Source of the DNA: CAWDBV01 sp963800705
GTDB taxonomy: Bacteria; Actinomycetota; Thermoleophilia; Solirubrobacterales; 70-9
Assembly (NCBI GenBank): GCA_963800705.1
Contig: CAWDBV010000008.1
Coordinates: forward strand, 12,531 to 76,530
Length of the DNA: 64,000 nucleotides
Direction: 5' to 3'
The notes beneath the pieces are model-generated. The model did no database searches. It worked only from the letters and a program-made list of their open reading frames with translations, and was not told where the DNA came from. A program made the translations under genes and the position numbers. Below are positions 44,761-52,752 of this stretch, piece by piece. Every line of letters begins with the position of its first letter. Position 1 is the stretch's first letter.

Positions 44761-46704
44761 CTAGCGGCGGGCCGCGGACATGCCCTCGTCCGGATCGCCT
44801 GAGAACAACGCCGGCGAGCGCTCGGCGATCGCCTCGCGGGCATCGCCGACCGAGAGGTTGGTGAGCGTGATCATCGATCCGGCCGAGAGCCGGTAGCGGG
44901 CGACGATCTCGGCGACGTGGGCCGCGCGCTCGCCCGCCTCCGCGACCCGGCACCAGAGGTCATAGTCCTCCCAGCCGTAGATGCGGCGGTCCTCGATGTA
45001 GCCGCCGAGCTGCTGCAGCGTCTCGCGGCGGATCAGCGCCAGCGCGTCGATGTAGTTCTCCTCGACCAGCCGCTCGGGCTCCCAGCCGAAGTAGCCCGAG
45101 AGACCGACCGGGCCGTTTCGGTCGAACTGCTCGAGGATCCCGTAGGCGAAGGCTGCCTTGGGATCGTTGTCGAGCGCTTCTGTGAGCCGCTCGAGGCAGT
45201 TCGGGTAGAGCTCGTTGTCGGCGTCGAGGACGAGCACGTACTCGCCGCGTGCCCTCTCCACCGCCGTGTTGCGGGCCGCGGGAAGGCCGCGGTTGACCGG
45301 GTGGCGGACGAGCAGCGCCGCGCGTTCGGGGTTTGCCTCGATCCAGTCCTCCACGACCTTGCCCGAGCCGTCGGTGGAGCCGTCATCGCAGACGACCAGC
45401 TCCCAGTCGCCGAAGCGCTGGTCCTTTACCGAGTCAAGCGCGCCGGCGATGTGGCCGGCGTGGTTGTAGAGGGCGCAGATCACGGTTACCTGCGGAGCGG
45501 GCCGGTCGTACGAGGGACTCCGACTCACATCCTCGGCCTCGGCATCCGGGGGGATGTCGGCCTCCATCGCCCGGGCACGGCGCTGCAGGTCCATGAGATC
45601 GAGTTGGAGCTCCTTGATCGCGCCGTTCAGCACCCACCGGCCGCCGTCTCCCCGATCGGGCGCCGCGGTGCGATAGACGCGGTCGGTCGTCATCCGGGCC
45701 CTCCACGATGCGGCGCGCTGGAAACGGTTCGCGACCACCCAGGCTTTCGAGCGCAGGAAGCGGGGCTGCCTGGCGGCCGGGAGCCGCTCGGCGGTTTCCA
45801 TTAGCCGCTCGGCCGAGCGCCGAAGCGGCATCCGGTCGCGGATCGTCTCGTAGGCGCCGCGCGCGACCTGCCGGCGGCGCGCCTCGTCGAGCGCGAGCTC
45901 GACCGCCAGGTGGCCGAGCTCGGGCACCTCTCCCTCGAGGAAGTCGACCCCCGGCTTCATCGGCTCGACGAAGGTCGAGCGCTCGCTGACCAGCGCCGCG
46001 CCGGTGTGGGCGGTCTCGAGAACCCGCTGCCACTCGAAGTAGAGATCGACGTCGCGATGCAGGTTGAGCACCACCTTCGAGCGGGCGAGCAGATCGAACT
46101 TCTCGTCGCCGGCGACGAAGCTCGGCGATCCGGGGACGTTGGGGCGAGTACCGTCGTAGATCGTCAGCCGGGTGCGGACGCGGCTGAGCTCCTCCGAGTA
46201 CGAGGAGAGCGCCTCGAGCCGACGGGGGGTCGCGGTGCCGAGGAAGAAGACGTCGATGTCGCGCTCGCGTTGCTCGTCGTAGCGGTCCCAGTGGGTCGAG
46301 TAGCCGAGCGGCAGATGCTCGACCGGAAGCCCGATCCGCCGGTATGCGCGCACCGCGAGCATGTTGATGTCGAACAGCGCACCGGCTTCGGCGGCGACCC
46401 CGACGTTGAGCCGGAAGTGCTCTCCACCCGGCTGCTCGGCGGTGATGAAGATCGTCCGCGCGAGCATCTCGTCGCCGGGCCAGGCTCCGTTGTCGCGCCC
46501 GGTGATCGGATCGACGTTGACGGCGCGGTACTCGTGCGGCGGCAGGAGCACGAACGCCTGCCCGGGCTCGGGCTCGTCGGGGAAACCCTCGAGGCTGATC
46601 GAAGCCGTGCCGCCGGCGGCGTTGATCTCAGCGCAGAAGAGCTCTGCCATCTCCTTGAAGAAGGCGTTCTGCTTCGGCGAGACGACGAAGACGATCTCGC
46701 TCAC
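44761..46704 (-). CDS. Two-domain glycosyltransferase (CgeB-like plus GT2), copy A
   Basis: 647 residues. The N-terminal part (to about 350) resembles CgeB-type GT-B proteins: FVVSPKQNAFFKEMAELFCAE, FDINMLAVRAYRR, VFFLGTATPRRLEAL, VVLNLHRDVDLYFEWQRVLE and HTGAALVSERS. A linker with basic helices leads to a GT2 domain: VTVICALYNHAGHIAGALDS, VVCDDGSTDGSGK, NRGLPAARN, the metal motif in VLDADNEL, and WEDYDLWCRVAEAG. GTG at 46704 overlaps the previous stop (GTGA). The GT2 part is identical at the DNA level to copy B over 684 bases, while the N-terminal parts differ widely. Confidence 0.85.
   Translation of the reverse strand: MSEIVFVVSPKQNAFFKEMAELFCAEINAAGGTASISLEGFPDEPEPGQAFVLLPPHEYRAVNVDPITGRDNGAWPGDEMLARTIFITAEQPGGEHFRLNVGVAAEAGALFDINMLAVRAYRRIGLPVEHLPLGYSTHWDRYDEQRERDIDVFFLGTATPRRLEALSSYSEELSRVRTRLTIYDGTRPNVPGSPSFVAGDEKFDLLARSKVVLNLHRDVDLYFEWQRVLETAHTGAALVSERSTFVEPMKPGVDFLEGEVPELGHLAVELALDEARRRQVARGAYETIRDRMPLRRSAERLMETAERLPAARQPRFLRSKAWVVANRFQRAASWRARMTTDRVYRTAAPDRGDGGRWVLNGAIKELQLDLMDLQRRARAMEADIPPDAEAEDVSRSPSYDRPAPQVTVICALYNHAGHIAGALDSVKDQRFGDWELVVCDDGSTDGSGKVVEDWIEANPERAALLVRHPVNRGLPAARNTAVERARGEYVLVLDADNELYPNCLERLTEALDNDPKAAFAYGILEQFDRNGPVGLSGYFGWEPERLVEENYIDALALIRRETLQQLGGYIEDRRIYGWEDYDLWCRVAEAGERAAHVAEIVARYRLSAGSMITLTNLSVGDAREAIAERSPALFSGDPDEGMSAARR
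44803..45486. repeat. 684-bp perfect direct repeat, copy 1
   Basis: Identical base for base to 46797-47480 (offset 1994), checked along its whole length. It covers the GT2 domain of copy A from just before the stop region to the start of VTVICALYNHAGH. Identity stops abruptly at both ends. No insertion sequence, terminal inverted repeats or target duplication are seen at its edges. Confidence 0.95.
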
Positions 46705-48644
46705 GCGCTCTCCTTCCCGCCCTTCGATGCGATGAAGGCGAGCGCCTTCTCGGCACCGCGCCGCGGGCGGTCGAGATCGGCGAGGTTGTGCCCTTCGAAC
46801 AACGCCGGCGAGCGCTCGGCGATCGCCTCGCGGGCATCGCCGACCGAGAGGTTGGTGAGCGTGATCATCGATCCGGCCGAGAGCCGGTAGCGGGCGACGA
46901 TCTCGGCGACGTGGGCCGCGCGCTCGCCCGCCTCCGCGACCCGGCACCAGAGGTCATAGTCCTCCCAGCCGTAGATGCGGCGGTCCTCGATGTAGCCGCC
47001 GAGCTGCTGCAGCGTCTCGCGGCGGATCAGCGCCAGCGCGTCGATGTAGTTCTCCTCGACCAGCCGCTCGGGCTCCCAGCCGAAGTAGCCCGAGAGACCG
47101 ACCGGGCCGTTTCGGTCGAACTGCTCGAGGATCCCGTAGGCGAAGGCTGCCTTGGGATCGTTGTCGAGCGCTTCTGTGAGCCGCTCGAGGCAGTTCGGGT
47201 AGAGCTCGTTGTCGGCGTCGAGGACGAGCACGTACTCGCCGCGTGCCCTCTCCACCGCCGTGTTGCGGGCCGCGGGAAGGCCGCGGTTGACCGGGTGGCG
47301 GACGAGCAGCGCCGCGCGTTCGGGGTTTGCCTCGATCCAGTCCTCCACGACCTTGCCCGAGCCGTCGGTGGAGCCGTCATCGCAGACGACCAGCTCCCAG
47401 TCGCCGAAGCGCTGGTCCTTTACCGAGTCAAGCGCGCCGGCGATGTGGCCGGCGTGGTTGTAGAGGGCGCAGATCACGGTGACGCGCGGGGCGGTCTCGG
47501 CGTGGGCGGGGCTCGACTTCACAGTCTCCACCTCGGGGAGCGGGCCTTCGCGGTGGCGCTCGGCGGCGAGCCCGTCGAGGCGCCGGCGCAGGTTCATCGC
47601 CTCCAGCCTCGCCTTTTTCAACGCCATGATCCCCGCCATAACGCCGTTGTCGGTCCCGCCGGGGGGCGCGAGAATCTCGCGCAGCGGGGTCTCGAACGGC
47701 CGCGAGCGGATCCGGCGCGTCGCGCTCCAGCCCGTGGGCAGCGGCCTGTCGGCAACCTCCTCGGCGGCAGCGGCGAGCTTCTCGGCCGAGCGGCGCAGCG
47801 GCATCCGCTCCTTGATGAAGTCGAGCGCGCTGGCTGCTATCCGCCGGCGCTCGTCCTCGTCGGTGAGCAGGCGCTCGGCGACGTGATGGATCGAAGCCGG
47901 GTGGGCGAAGAGAAGGTGCTCGCCGGGGACCAGCGGCTCGTAGTCGCGCGAGAGCTCGCTGACCACCACCGCGCCGCAATGGATCGCCTCGAGCACCCGC
48001 ATCCACTCGAAGTAGGGCTCCCAGCCGCGGTGAAGGTTGATCACCACCCGGGTTCGCGCAAGCAGGCCGAGCTTCTCGTCCCTCGCCACAAGCCCCGGCA
48101 GCGCGTCGACCTGCGGAAGCTGGGTGTCGGCCATCAGCAGCTGCGAACGGAAGCGGGCCAGCATCGACCCGTACTCGGCGAGCATCCGCACCCGGCGCTC
48201 GGTCGCGCCACCGAGGAAGAGAAGGTCGAGCTCGCGGCTCTGGGAGGCGGGCCGCTCCCAGGCCTCGGTATAGCCGAGCGGAAGGTGCTCCGCCGAGATC
48301 CCGCGCTCTCGCTGCAGCTTTGCCCCCCTCACATTGATGTCGAAGACGGCGCCCGACTTGGCGGCGATCCGGGTTGCACCCTCGAACCAGCTGGTGCCAG
48401 CCTGCTCGGTGCAGATGCAGATTGTGCGCGCCAGCGGCTGCACCGGCACGCCGCTGTGCCCCCACTGGATCAGATGCTCGTGGGGAGCGAGCAAGACGTA
48501 GGCGCGCCCTTTTTCCGGTGTCGGAAACCCGTCGCTGAACGCCGTCTTGACGCCGAGCAGCTGCAGCTCACGGCTGAACGCCGAGGCCATCTCCTCGAAG
48601 AAACGGTTGTGCATCGGCGCCTGAACGAAGACGATCTCGGTCAC
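46701..48644 (-). CDS. Two-domain glycosyltransferase (CgeB-like plus GT2), copy B
   Basis: 647 residues, same architecture as copy A. The N-terminal CgeB-like domain has FVQAPMHNRFFEEMASAFSRE, FDINVRGAKLQRERG, EHLPLGYTEAW, LLFLGGATERRVRML, VVINLHRGWEPYFEWMRVLEA and HCGAVVVSELS. A basic linker precedes the GT2 domain, which matches copy A exactly except for its last 30 residues (EGHNLADLDRPRRGAEKALAF onward). GTG at 48644 is the start. It forms an operon with copy A and lies divergent from the methyltransferase at 48703. It is expected to add two sugars, one per domain. Confidence 0.85.
   Translation of the reverse strand: MTEIVFVQAPMHNRFFEEMASAFSRELQLLGVKTAFSDGFPTPEKGRAYVLLAPHEHLIQWGHSGVPVQPLARTICICTEQAGTSWFEGATRIAAKSGAVFDINVRGAKLQRERGISAEHLPLGYTEAWERPASQSRELDLLFLGGATERRVRMLAEYGSMLARFRSQLLMADTQLPQVDALPGLVARDEKLGLLARTRVVINLHRGWEPYFEWMRVLEAIHCGAVVVSELSRDYEPLVPGEHLLFAHPASIHHVAERLLTDEDERRRIAASALDFIKERMPLRRSAEKLAAAAEEVADRPLPTGWSATRRIRSRPFETPLREILAPPGGTDNGVMAGIMALKKARLEAMNLRRRLDGLAAERHREGPLPEVETVKSSPAHAETAPRVTVICALYNHAGHIAGALDSVKDQRFGDWELVVCDDGSTDGSGKVVEDWIEANPERAALLVRHPVNRGLPAARNTAVERARGEYVLVLDADNELYPNCLERLTEALDNDPKAAFAYGILEQFDRNGPVGLSGYFGWEPERLVEENYIDALALIRRETLQQLGGYIEDRRIYGWEDYDLWCRVAEAGERAAHVAEIVARYRLSAGSMITLTNLSVGDAREAIAERSPALFEGHNLADLDRPRRGAEKALAFIASKGGKESA
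46797..47480. repeat. 684-bp perfect direct repeat, copy 2
   Basis: Second copy of the identical block of 44803-45486, lying within copy B. The surrounding coding sequence, though homologous in protein architecture, is clearly different, which points to recent gene conversion or unequal exchange limited to the GT2 module, or to an assembly collapse/duplication. Confidence 0.95.
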
Positions 48645-48702
48645 GGGCAGGATCGTAGGGCCACCTGCACGGTGGCGTGAAGGCATCCCTACAGTAAGCG
48701 CC

Positions 48703-49797
48703 ATGGAACCGACCGCGAACGAGACGGCCGGCGAGAAGGCCCCGGAGAAGGCGATCGATCTCGGCGGGCACCGCGAAGGCCATCCCGAGCGCCTTGACCG
48801 CGGCGCGCACGGCAACACGCTGGTCGAGGCCGAGCACCTCGGCCGCTACCGCTGGATCGCGACCCAGGCGGAGGGCAAACGGGTCCTCGACGCCGGCTGC
48901 GGGACCGGCTACGGCACCGAGCTGCTCGCCGAAGCAGGCGCGAAGACGGTCACCGGCGTCGACCTCGCCGAGGACGTGCTCGACGCGGTCCGCCCGCGGA
49001 TGCCAGACAACGTCAGCCTCGAGGCCGCCGACCTCCACGACCTTCCGTTCGAGGACGACAGCTTCGACCTGATCGTCTGCTTCGAGGTGCTTGAGCATCT
49101 CGAGCGTCCCGAGGACGGGATCGACGAGCTCACGCGCGTGCTCGCCGACGGCGGCGTGCTAGCGATCTCCTCGCCGAACCACTCGGTCTTCCCGCAGGGC
49201 AACCCCCACCACGTCCACGAGTACGTGCCCGACGAGCTCCGCGATTCGCTCAAGCGCCGGCTGGGAAACGTCCGCCTGGTTCGCCAGCACGCCTGGGCCT
49301 CCTCGGCGATCCTCGGCGACGACGAGCTCGCCGCCAACAACGCCACGCCGGTCGAGTCGCAGATCTCCAAGACGGGTGCGATCGAGCCCGGCCAGGAGAT
49401 CTTCACGCTCGCGCTCGCATCCGACGGCGAGCTCCCCGAGGTTCCGAACACGGTCGTGATCGGACCGGCGATCGATCAGAAGGCCGATGTCGAAACCCAT
49501 CACGCGGTCAGGGAGCACAACGAGCAGCTCTGGGAGCAGCGGCGCCGCTACGAGCAGACCCGCGACGAGCTCGAAGAGGTGCGCAAGCGGCTCACCGAGG
49601 CCGAACAGGAGCTCGCCGACCTGCCGGCGATCTACGGCGAGCGGGTCGCGCTCGACGCGATCACCTCATCGGTGAGCTGGCGGGTCACCGCGCCGCTGCG
49701 CAAGCTCAAGGCGCTGATCGGCACCGGCGCACCCCCTGCGAGGCGGCGCTTCAAGTCGCTGCTCGCGACCGTGCTCTACAGGCTTCGCAACCGGTAA
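48703..49797 (+). CDS. SAM-dependent methyltransferase with coiled-coil C-terminus
   Basis: 364 residues. The N-terminal part has HPERLDRGAHGNTLVEAEHLGRYRW, motif I VLDAGCGTGYGTELL, GVDLAEDVL, FDLIVCFEVLEHLE, GGVLAISSPNHSVFPQGNPHHVHEY, then helices. From about residue 270 a heptad-rich segment (WEQRRRYEQTRDELEEVRKRL) forms a coiled coil. The C-terminus carries SSVSWRVTAPLRKL, a motif recurring at the ends of glycan-acting methyl- and glycosyltransferases. It is paralogous to the protein at 38259. It is convergent with wzm, separated by a strong hairpin; co-location with the ABC exporter recalls WbdD-type chain-terminating methyltransferases. Confidence 0.85.
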   Translation: MEPTANETAGEKAPEKAIDLGGHREGHPERLDRGAHGNTLVEAEHLGRYRWIATQAEGKRVLDAGCGTGYGTELLAEAGAKTVTGVDLAEDVLDAVRPRMPDNVSLEAADLHDLPFEDDSFDLIVCFEVLEHLERPEDGIDELTRVLADGGVLAISSPNHSVFPQGNPHHVHEYVPDELRDSLKRRLGNVRLVRQHAWASSAILGDDELAANNATPVESQISKTGAIEPGQEIFTLALASDGELPEVPNTVVIGPAIDQKADVETHHAVREHNEQLWEQRRRYEQTRDELEEVRKRLTEAEQELADLPAIYGERVALDAITSSVSWRVTAPLRKLKALIGTGAPPARRRFKSLLATVLYRLRNR

Positions 49798-49805
49798 ACG
49801 GTTTC

Positions 49806-49824
49806 GCGGCCACGGGGTGGCCGC
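49806..49824. terminator. Strong hairpin between convergent genes
   Basis: GCGGCCAC and GTGGCCGC form a perfect 8-bp stem with a GGG loop in the 26-base gap between the methyltransferase stop and the wzm stop. A second small inverted repeat (AACCG/CGGTT) lies just before, at 49789-49803, spanning the methyltransferase stop. There is no U-run, but position and stability fit a bidirectional terminator. Confidence 0.55.
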
Positions 49825-50636
49825 TAGAGCTGCTCAGCCAACTGCGGGGCGACGCGGCGGTGAAGCGCGATGCTCGCCACCACTGTGAAGACGAGGATCA
49901 GGGCCGGGAAGACGAGCTTCTCGGCACCACCGATCGCGCCGATCGCCGAGGGCGCGTTCGGATCGATCAGCGTGTGCCGCATCTGGGTCATGATCACCGC
50001 GAGCGGGTTCAGCATCAGGATGTCCCTGAGCCCTTGTGAGGGCACGTCCTGAATCGTGTAGATGATCGGCGTGCCCCAGAAGAGCAGCTGCAGGACGACC
50101 TCGGAGATCGGCCCCATGTCGCGGAACGGGACGTAGAGGTTCGCGAACAGCGACCCGACCGCCGTGCTGAAGATCAGCAACGCGCCGAGCAGGAACGGGA
50201 ACTGGATCCAATCCTGCTGGATCTCAACCCCGCTGATCGCGAGGAAGAAGATCACCGCGACCATATTGAGGCAGAGGTTGAAGAACGAGCGCAGCGCGAT
50301 CGAGAGCGGGATCGCCAGCGGCGGCACCGGCACCTTGCGGATCAGCGGCTCGTAGTTGACCATCGAGGTCACCGACTGCCCGACCGTCTCCTGGAAGTAG
50401 TTGAACAACACCAGCGCGGTGATCAGATAGGGGGCGTAGAGCGGGGTCGCATCGCCGATCGTGAGGATCTCGGTGAAAGCGACGTAGATGACCCCGAACA
50501 GGAGCAGCGGTTTGGCGAGCGTCCAGAAGTAACCGAGCGCGTTGCCGTAATAGCGCAGCTTGAAGTCGGTGATCGCCATCGTCAGCGTCAGCTGCCAGAA
50601 GCGGCGCAGCTCCTCTCGCTGTTCGGTGCTGATCAC
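49824..50636 (-). CDS. wzm: ABC-2-type polysaccharide export permease
   Basis: Membrane subunit of an ABC exporter for surface polysaccharide, 270 residues with six predicted hydrophobic helices. It has the family's N-terminal TLTMAITDFKLRYYGNALGYFWTLAKPLL, then LFNYFQETVGQSVTSMV, PLIRKVPVPPLAIPLS and VPFRDMGPISEVVLQLLFWGTPIIY. GTG at 50636 overlaps the ATPase stop (GTGA). It moves a lipid-linked glycan from the inner to the outer face of the membrane with the ATPase at 50633-51952. Confidence 0.93.
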   Translation of the reverse strand: MISTEQREELRRFWQLTLTMAITDFKLRYYGNALGYFWTLAKPLLLFGVIYVAFTEILTIGDATPLYAPYLITALVLFNYFQETVGQSVTSMVNYEPLIRKVPVPPLAIPLSIALRSFFNLCLNMVAVIFFLAISGVEIQQDWIQFPFLLGALLIFSTAVGSLFANLYVPFRDMGPISEVVLQLLFWGTPIIYTIQDVPSQGLRDILMLNPLAVIMTQMRHTLIDPNAPSAIGAIGGAEKLVFPALILVFTVVASIALHRRVAPQLAEQL

Positions 50637-51952
50637 TCGTCGTCCCCGGCCTCGCTGAGCGGCGGCGTTCCGGTCTCGAGGGTGATCTCGCGCGGCAGGT
50701 CGGCGGCGGCCCCGGTCCAGTACCTGCCGCTCACCTTGAAACTCTTGAAGTCGAGGCGTATGTCCGCCGGCCGGATCCCCTCGCGGTGCGAGACGCCCGG
50801 GCTGATCGTGTAGGTGCCGACGCCGAACGAGTTGGTGAGCTTGATCCGGAAGGTGACGCGCTCGCCCCGCTTGAAGTCGGGGGTCTCGAGCTCGTCCCAG
50901 AGCGTGTTGCAGGCAAAGGCGATCTCGCCGTTCTCGCGGTGAAGCTGGATCCCGAACACCGGCTCCTCGATGTCCTTCTTGAACTCGACCGCGGCGGCGA
51001 GCACGATCTTGTCGTTTTGCCGAACGGTGTTCTTGCGCTTGCCGTCCGGCCCCTCGACCCAGGTGTCGAGAACCCGGGCAGCGCCGTCGCCGATCCGGCC
51101 CACCTCCGAGGACTTCGAGACCTCGGCGTGGAGCTCGTTTGTGGTCAACTCGCGGTAGCGCTCGCCGACGATCTCGGTGTCCCCCTCCTCGACGATCTTG
51201 CCGTCCTCGAGCATGATCGCCCGGTCGCAGAAGCGGGTCACCAGGGCCATCGCGTGGGTTACGAGGATGATCGTCTTGCCCTGCAGCTTCAGCTGCCGGA
51301 AGGCCTCGAAGCACTTCTCCTGGAAGCTGGCGTCGCCGACGGCGAGCACCTCATCGAGCAGCAGCACGTCGGCGTCGACGTGGATCGCGGTCGAGAACGC
51401 AAGCCGGACGAGCATCCCCGAGGAGTAGTTCTTCAACCGCAGCTCGGTGAACTCCTCGAGCCCGGCGAACTTGATGATGTCGTCGTAGCGCTCGAGGATC
51501 TCCGAGCGCCGCAGCCCGAGCAGGGTCCCGTTGATGATGATGTTGTCCTTCGCAGGCATCTCCATGTTGAAGCCGACACCGAGAGCGATGAACGGGGAGA
51601 TGCGGCCCTTGACGTCGATCTCGCCCTCGTCTGGTTGATATATGCCGGCCAGCATCGTGAGCAGGGTCGTCTTGCCGCTTCCGTTGCGGCCGACGATGCC
51701 GAGGAACTCGCCCTCGCGGACCTCGAAGCTGACGTTGCGCGCCGCGTGCACCTCCTGCTTGGGGATACGGCGGAAGGGGTGCAGGACGCGCTCCTTGAGC
51801 GTCGACTGGCGGTGATGGGGGATCAGGAAGGTCTTGTCGACGCCCTTGACCGAAATCACGGTCCGGGCTTTCGCGAGCTTCTTGCGGCGCGCCTCCTGGG
51901 CGCTTTCGGCAGGGTCGAGCCGCTTCTCGACCGTCTTCGGTTGGGCTTCCAT
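50633..51952 (-). CDS. wzt: ABC polysaccharide export ATPase with C-terminal extension
   Basis: 439 residues. The nucleotide-binding domain has Walker A GRNGSGKTT (88-96), signature NYSSGMLVRLAF and Walker B VLLLDEVLAVGD, as in Wzt/TagH exporters. Residues about 290-439 form a beta-rich extension (WVEGPDGKRKNTVRQNDKI, VFGIQLHRENGEI, GVGTYTISPGVSH) like the carbohydrate-binding domain of Wzt proteins that recognise a capped glycan end. Such domains are known to read terminal methyl or phosphate groups, which fits the abundance of methyltransferases here. The permease is translated with it. Confidence 0.93.
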   Translation of the reverse strand: MEAQPKTVEKRLDPAESAQEARRKKLAKARTVISVKGVDKTFLIPHHRQSTLKERVLHPFRRIPKQEVHAARNVSFEVREGEFLGIVGRNGSGKTTLLTMLAGIYQPDEGEIDVKGRISPFIALGVGFNMEMPAKDNIIINGTLLGLRRSEILERYDDIIKFAGLEEFTELRLKNYSSGMLVRLAFSTAIHVDADVLLLDEVLAVGDASFQEKCFEAFRQLKLQGKTIILVTHAMALVTRFCDRAIMLEDGKIVEEGDTEIVGERYRELTTNELHAEVSKSSEVGRIGDGAARVLDTWVEGPDGKRKNTVRQNDKIVLAAAVEFKKDIEEPVFGIQLHRENGEIAFACNTLWDELETPDFKRGERVTFRIKLTNSFGVGTYTISPGVSHREGIRPADIRLDFKSFKVSGRYWTGAAADLPREITLETGTPPLSEAGDDE

Positions 51953-51972
51953 GGCGGCTGCGAGGGTAGCTT

Positions 51973-52752
51973 TTGCTGGGCTTGCCCGCGACGATCCCGA
52001 CCCGGTCCGTGCTCGGCACGGAAATCGCAGTCACCGACTACGCGGGAACGATCGACCGGATCGAACAGATGGTGTCCGAAAAGGAGCGCGGCTTCATCTG
52101 CACGGTCTCCGCGCACGGCCTGGTCGAGGCACAGGACGACGTCGAGCTGCAGATCGCGCTCTCGAGCGCCGAGCTCTGCGTCCCCGACGGGATGCCGGTG
52201 GTCTGGGCGCTGCGGGCGCTCGGCGAGAAGATCTCCGACCGCGTCTACGGCCCGACCTTGATGGAGCGCTGCTGCGAGCGTCTCTCGCAGCGGGGAGGCC
52301 GGATCTGGCTCTACGGCGGCCACGACGAGAGCGCGCACTCGGCGCTGCGCGACGAGATCGCCCGCCGCTACCCGAGGCTCGTGATCGCCGGCGGCTGGGT
52401 GCCGCCCTTCCACGATCTCGACGACCCCGAGCTCGGCGAGGTGGCCGAGATGATCGACCGCGACAAGCCCGACGTCGTCTGGGTCGGGATCTCGACGCCG
52501 CGGCAGGAGAAGCTGATGGCGCGGCTGCGGCCGCGAACCTACGCGCCGGTAATGGTCAGCGTCGGAGCGGCGTTCGACTTCATCGCCGGGCGGCGCAGCC
52601 AGGCGCCGAAGTGGATGCAGGACCGCGGGCTCGAGTGGGTCTACCGGATGGGGAGCGAGCCGCGGCGGCTCGTGCCGCGCTACGCGCGGGTCAACCCGCG
52701 CTTTGCCGCCGCTTTCGCGCGCCAGCTGGCGCGCGAGCGGCGCGGGTCTTGA
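51973..52752 (+). CDS. WecG/TagA/CpsF-family glycosyltransferase
   Basis: 259 residues from TTG at 51973; an upstream ATG is absent. Typical features are VLGTEIAVTDYAGTIDRIE, TVSAHGLVEAQDD, CVPDGMPVVWALR, RVYGPTLMERCCE, IWLYGGHDES, ISTPRQEKLMA and the C-terminal VGAAFDFIAGRRSQAPKWMQDRGLEWVYRM. Family members add ManNAc or ManNAcA to a polyprenyl-diphospho-GlcNAc, the second step of linkage-unit synthesis, which agrees with wecB at 61687. It diverges from wzt across 20 bases and overlaps the convergent GT4 gene by 62 bases. Confidence 0.92.
   Translation: MLGLPATIPTRSVLGTEIAVTDYAGTIDRIEQMVSEKERGFICTVSAHGLVEAQDDVELQIALSSAELCVPDGMPVVWALRALGEKISDRVYGPTLMERCCERLSQRGGRIWLYGGHDESAHSALRDEIARRYPRLVIAGGWVPPFHDLDDPELGEVAEMIDRDKPDVVWVGISTPRQEKLMARLRPRTYAPVMVSVGAAFDFIAGRRSQAPKWMQDRGLEWVYRMGSEPRRLVPRYARVNPRFAAAFARQLARERRGS

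Noticed and set aside
44803..47480. The 684-bp repeat as an insertion sequence or mobile element
   Set aside because: It contains only glycosyltransferase coding sequence, has no terminal inverted repeats or target duplication, and lies in frame in both genes.
46788..48680. A 630-codon plus-strand open frame opposite the two-domain glycosyltransferase copy B
   Set aside because: Antisense shadow of a confirmed gene, typical of very GC-rich DNA with few stops in the complementary frame.
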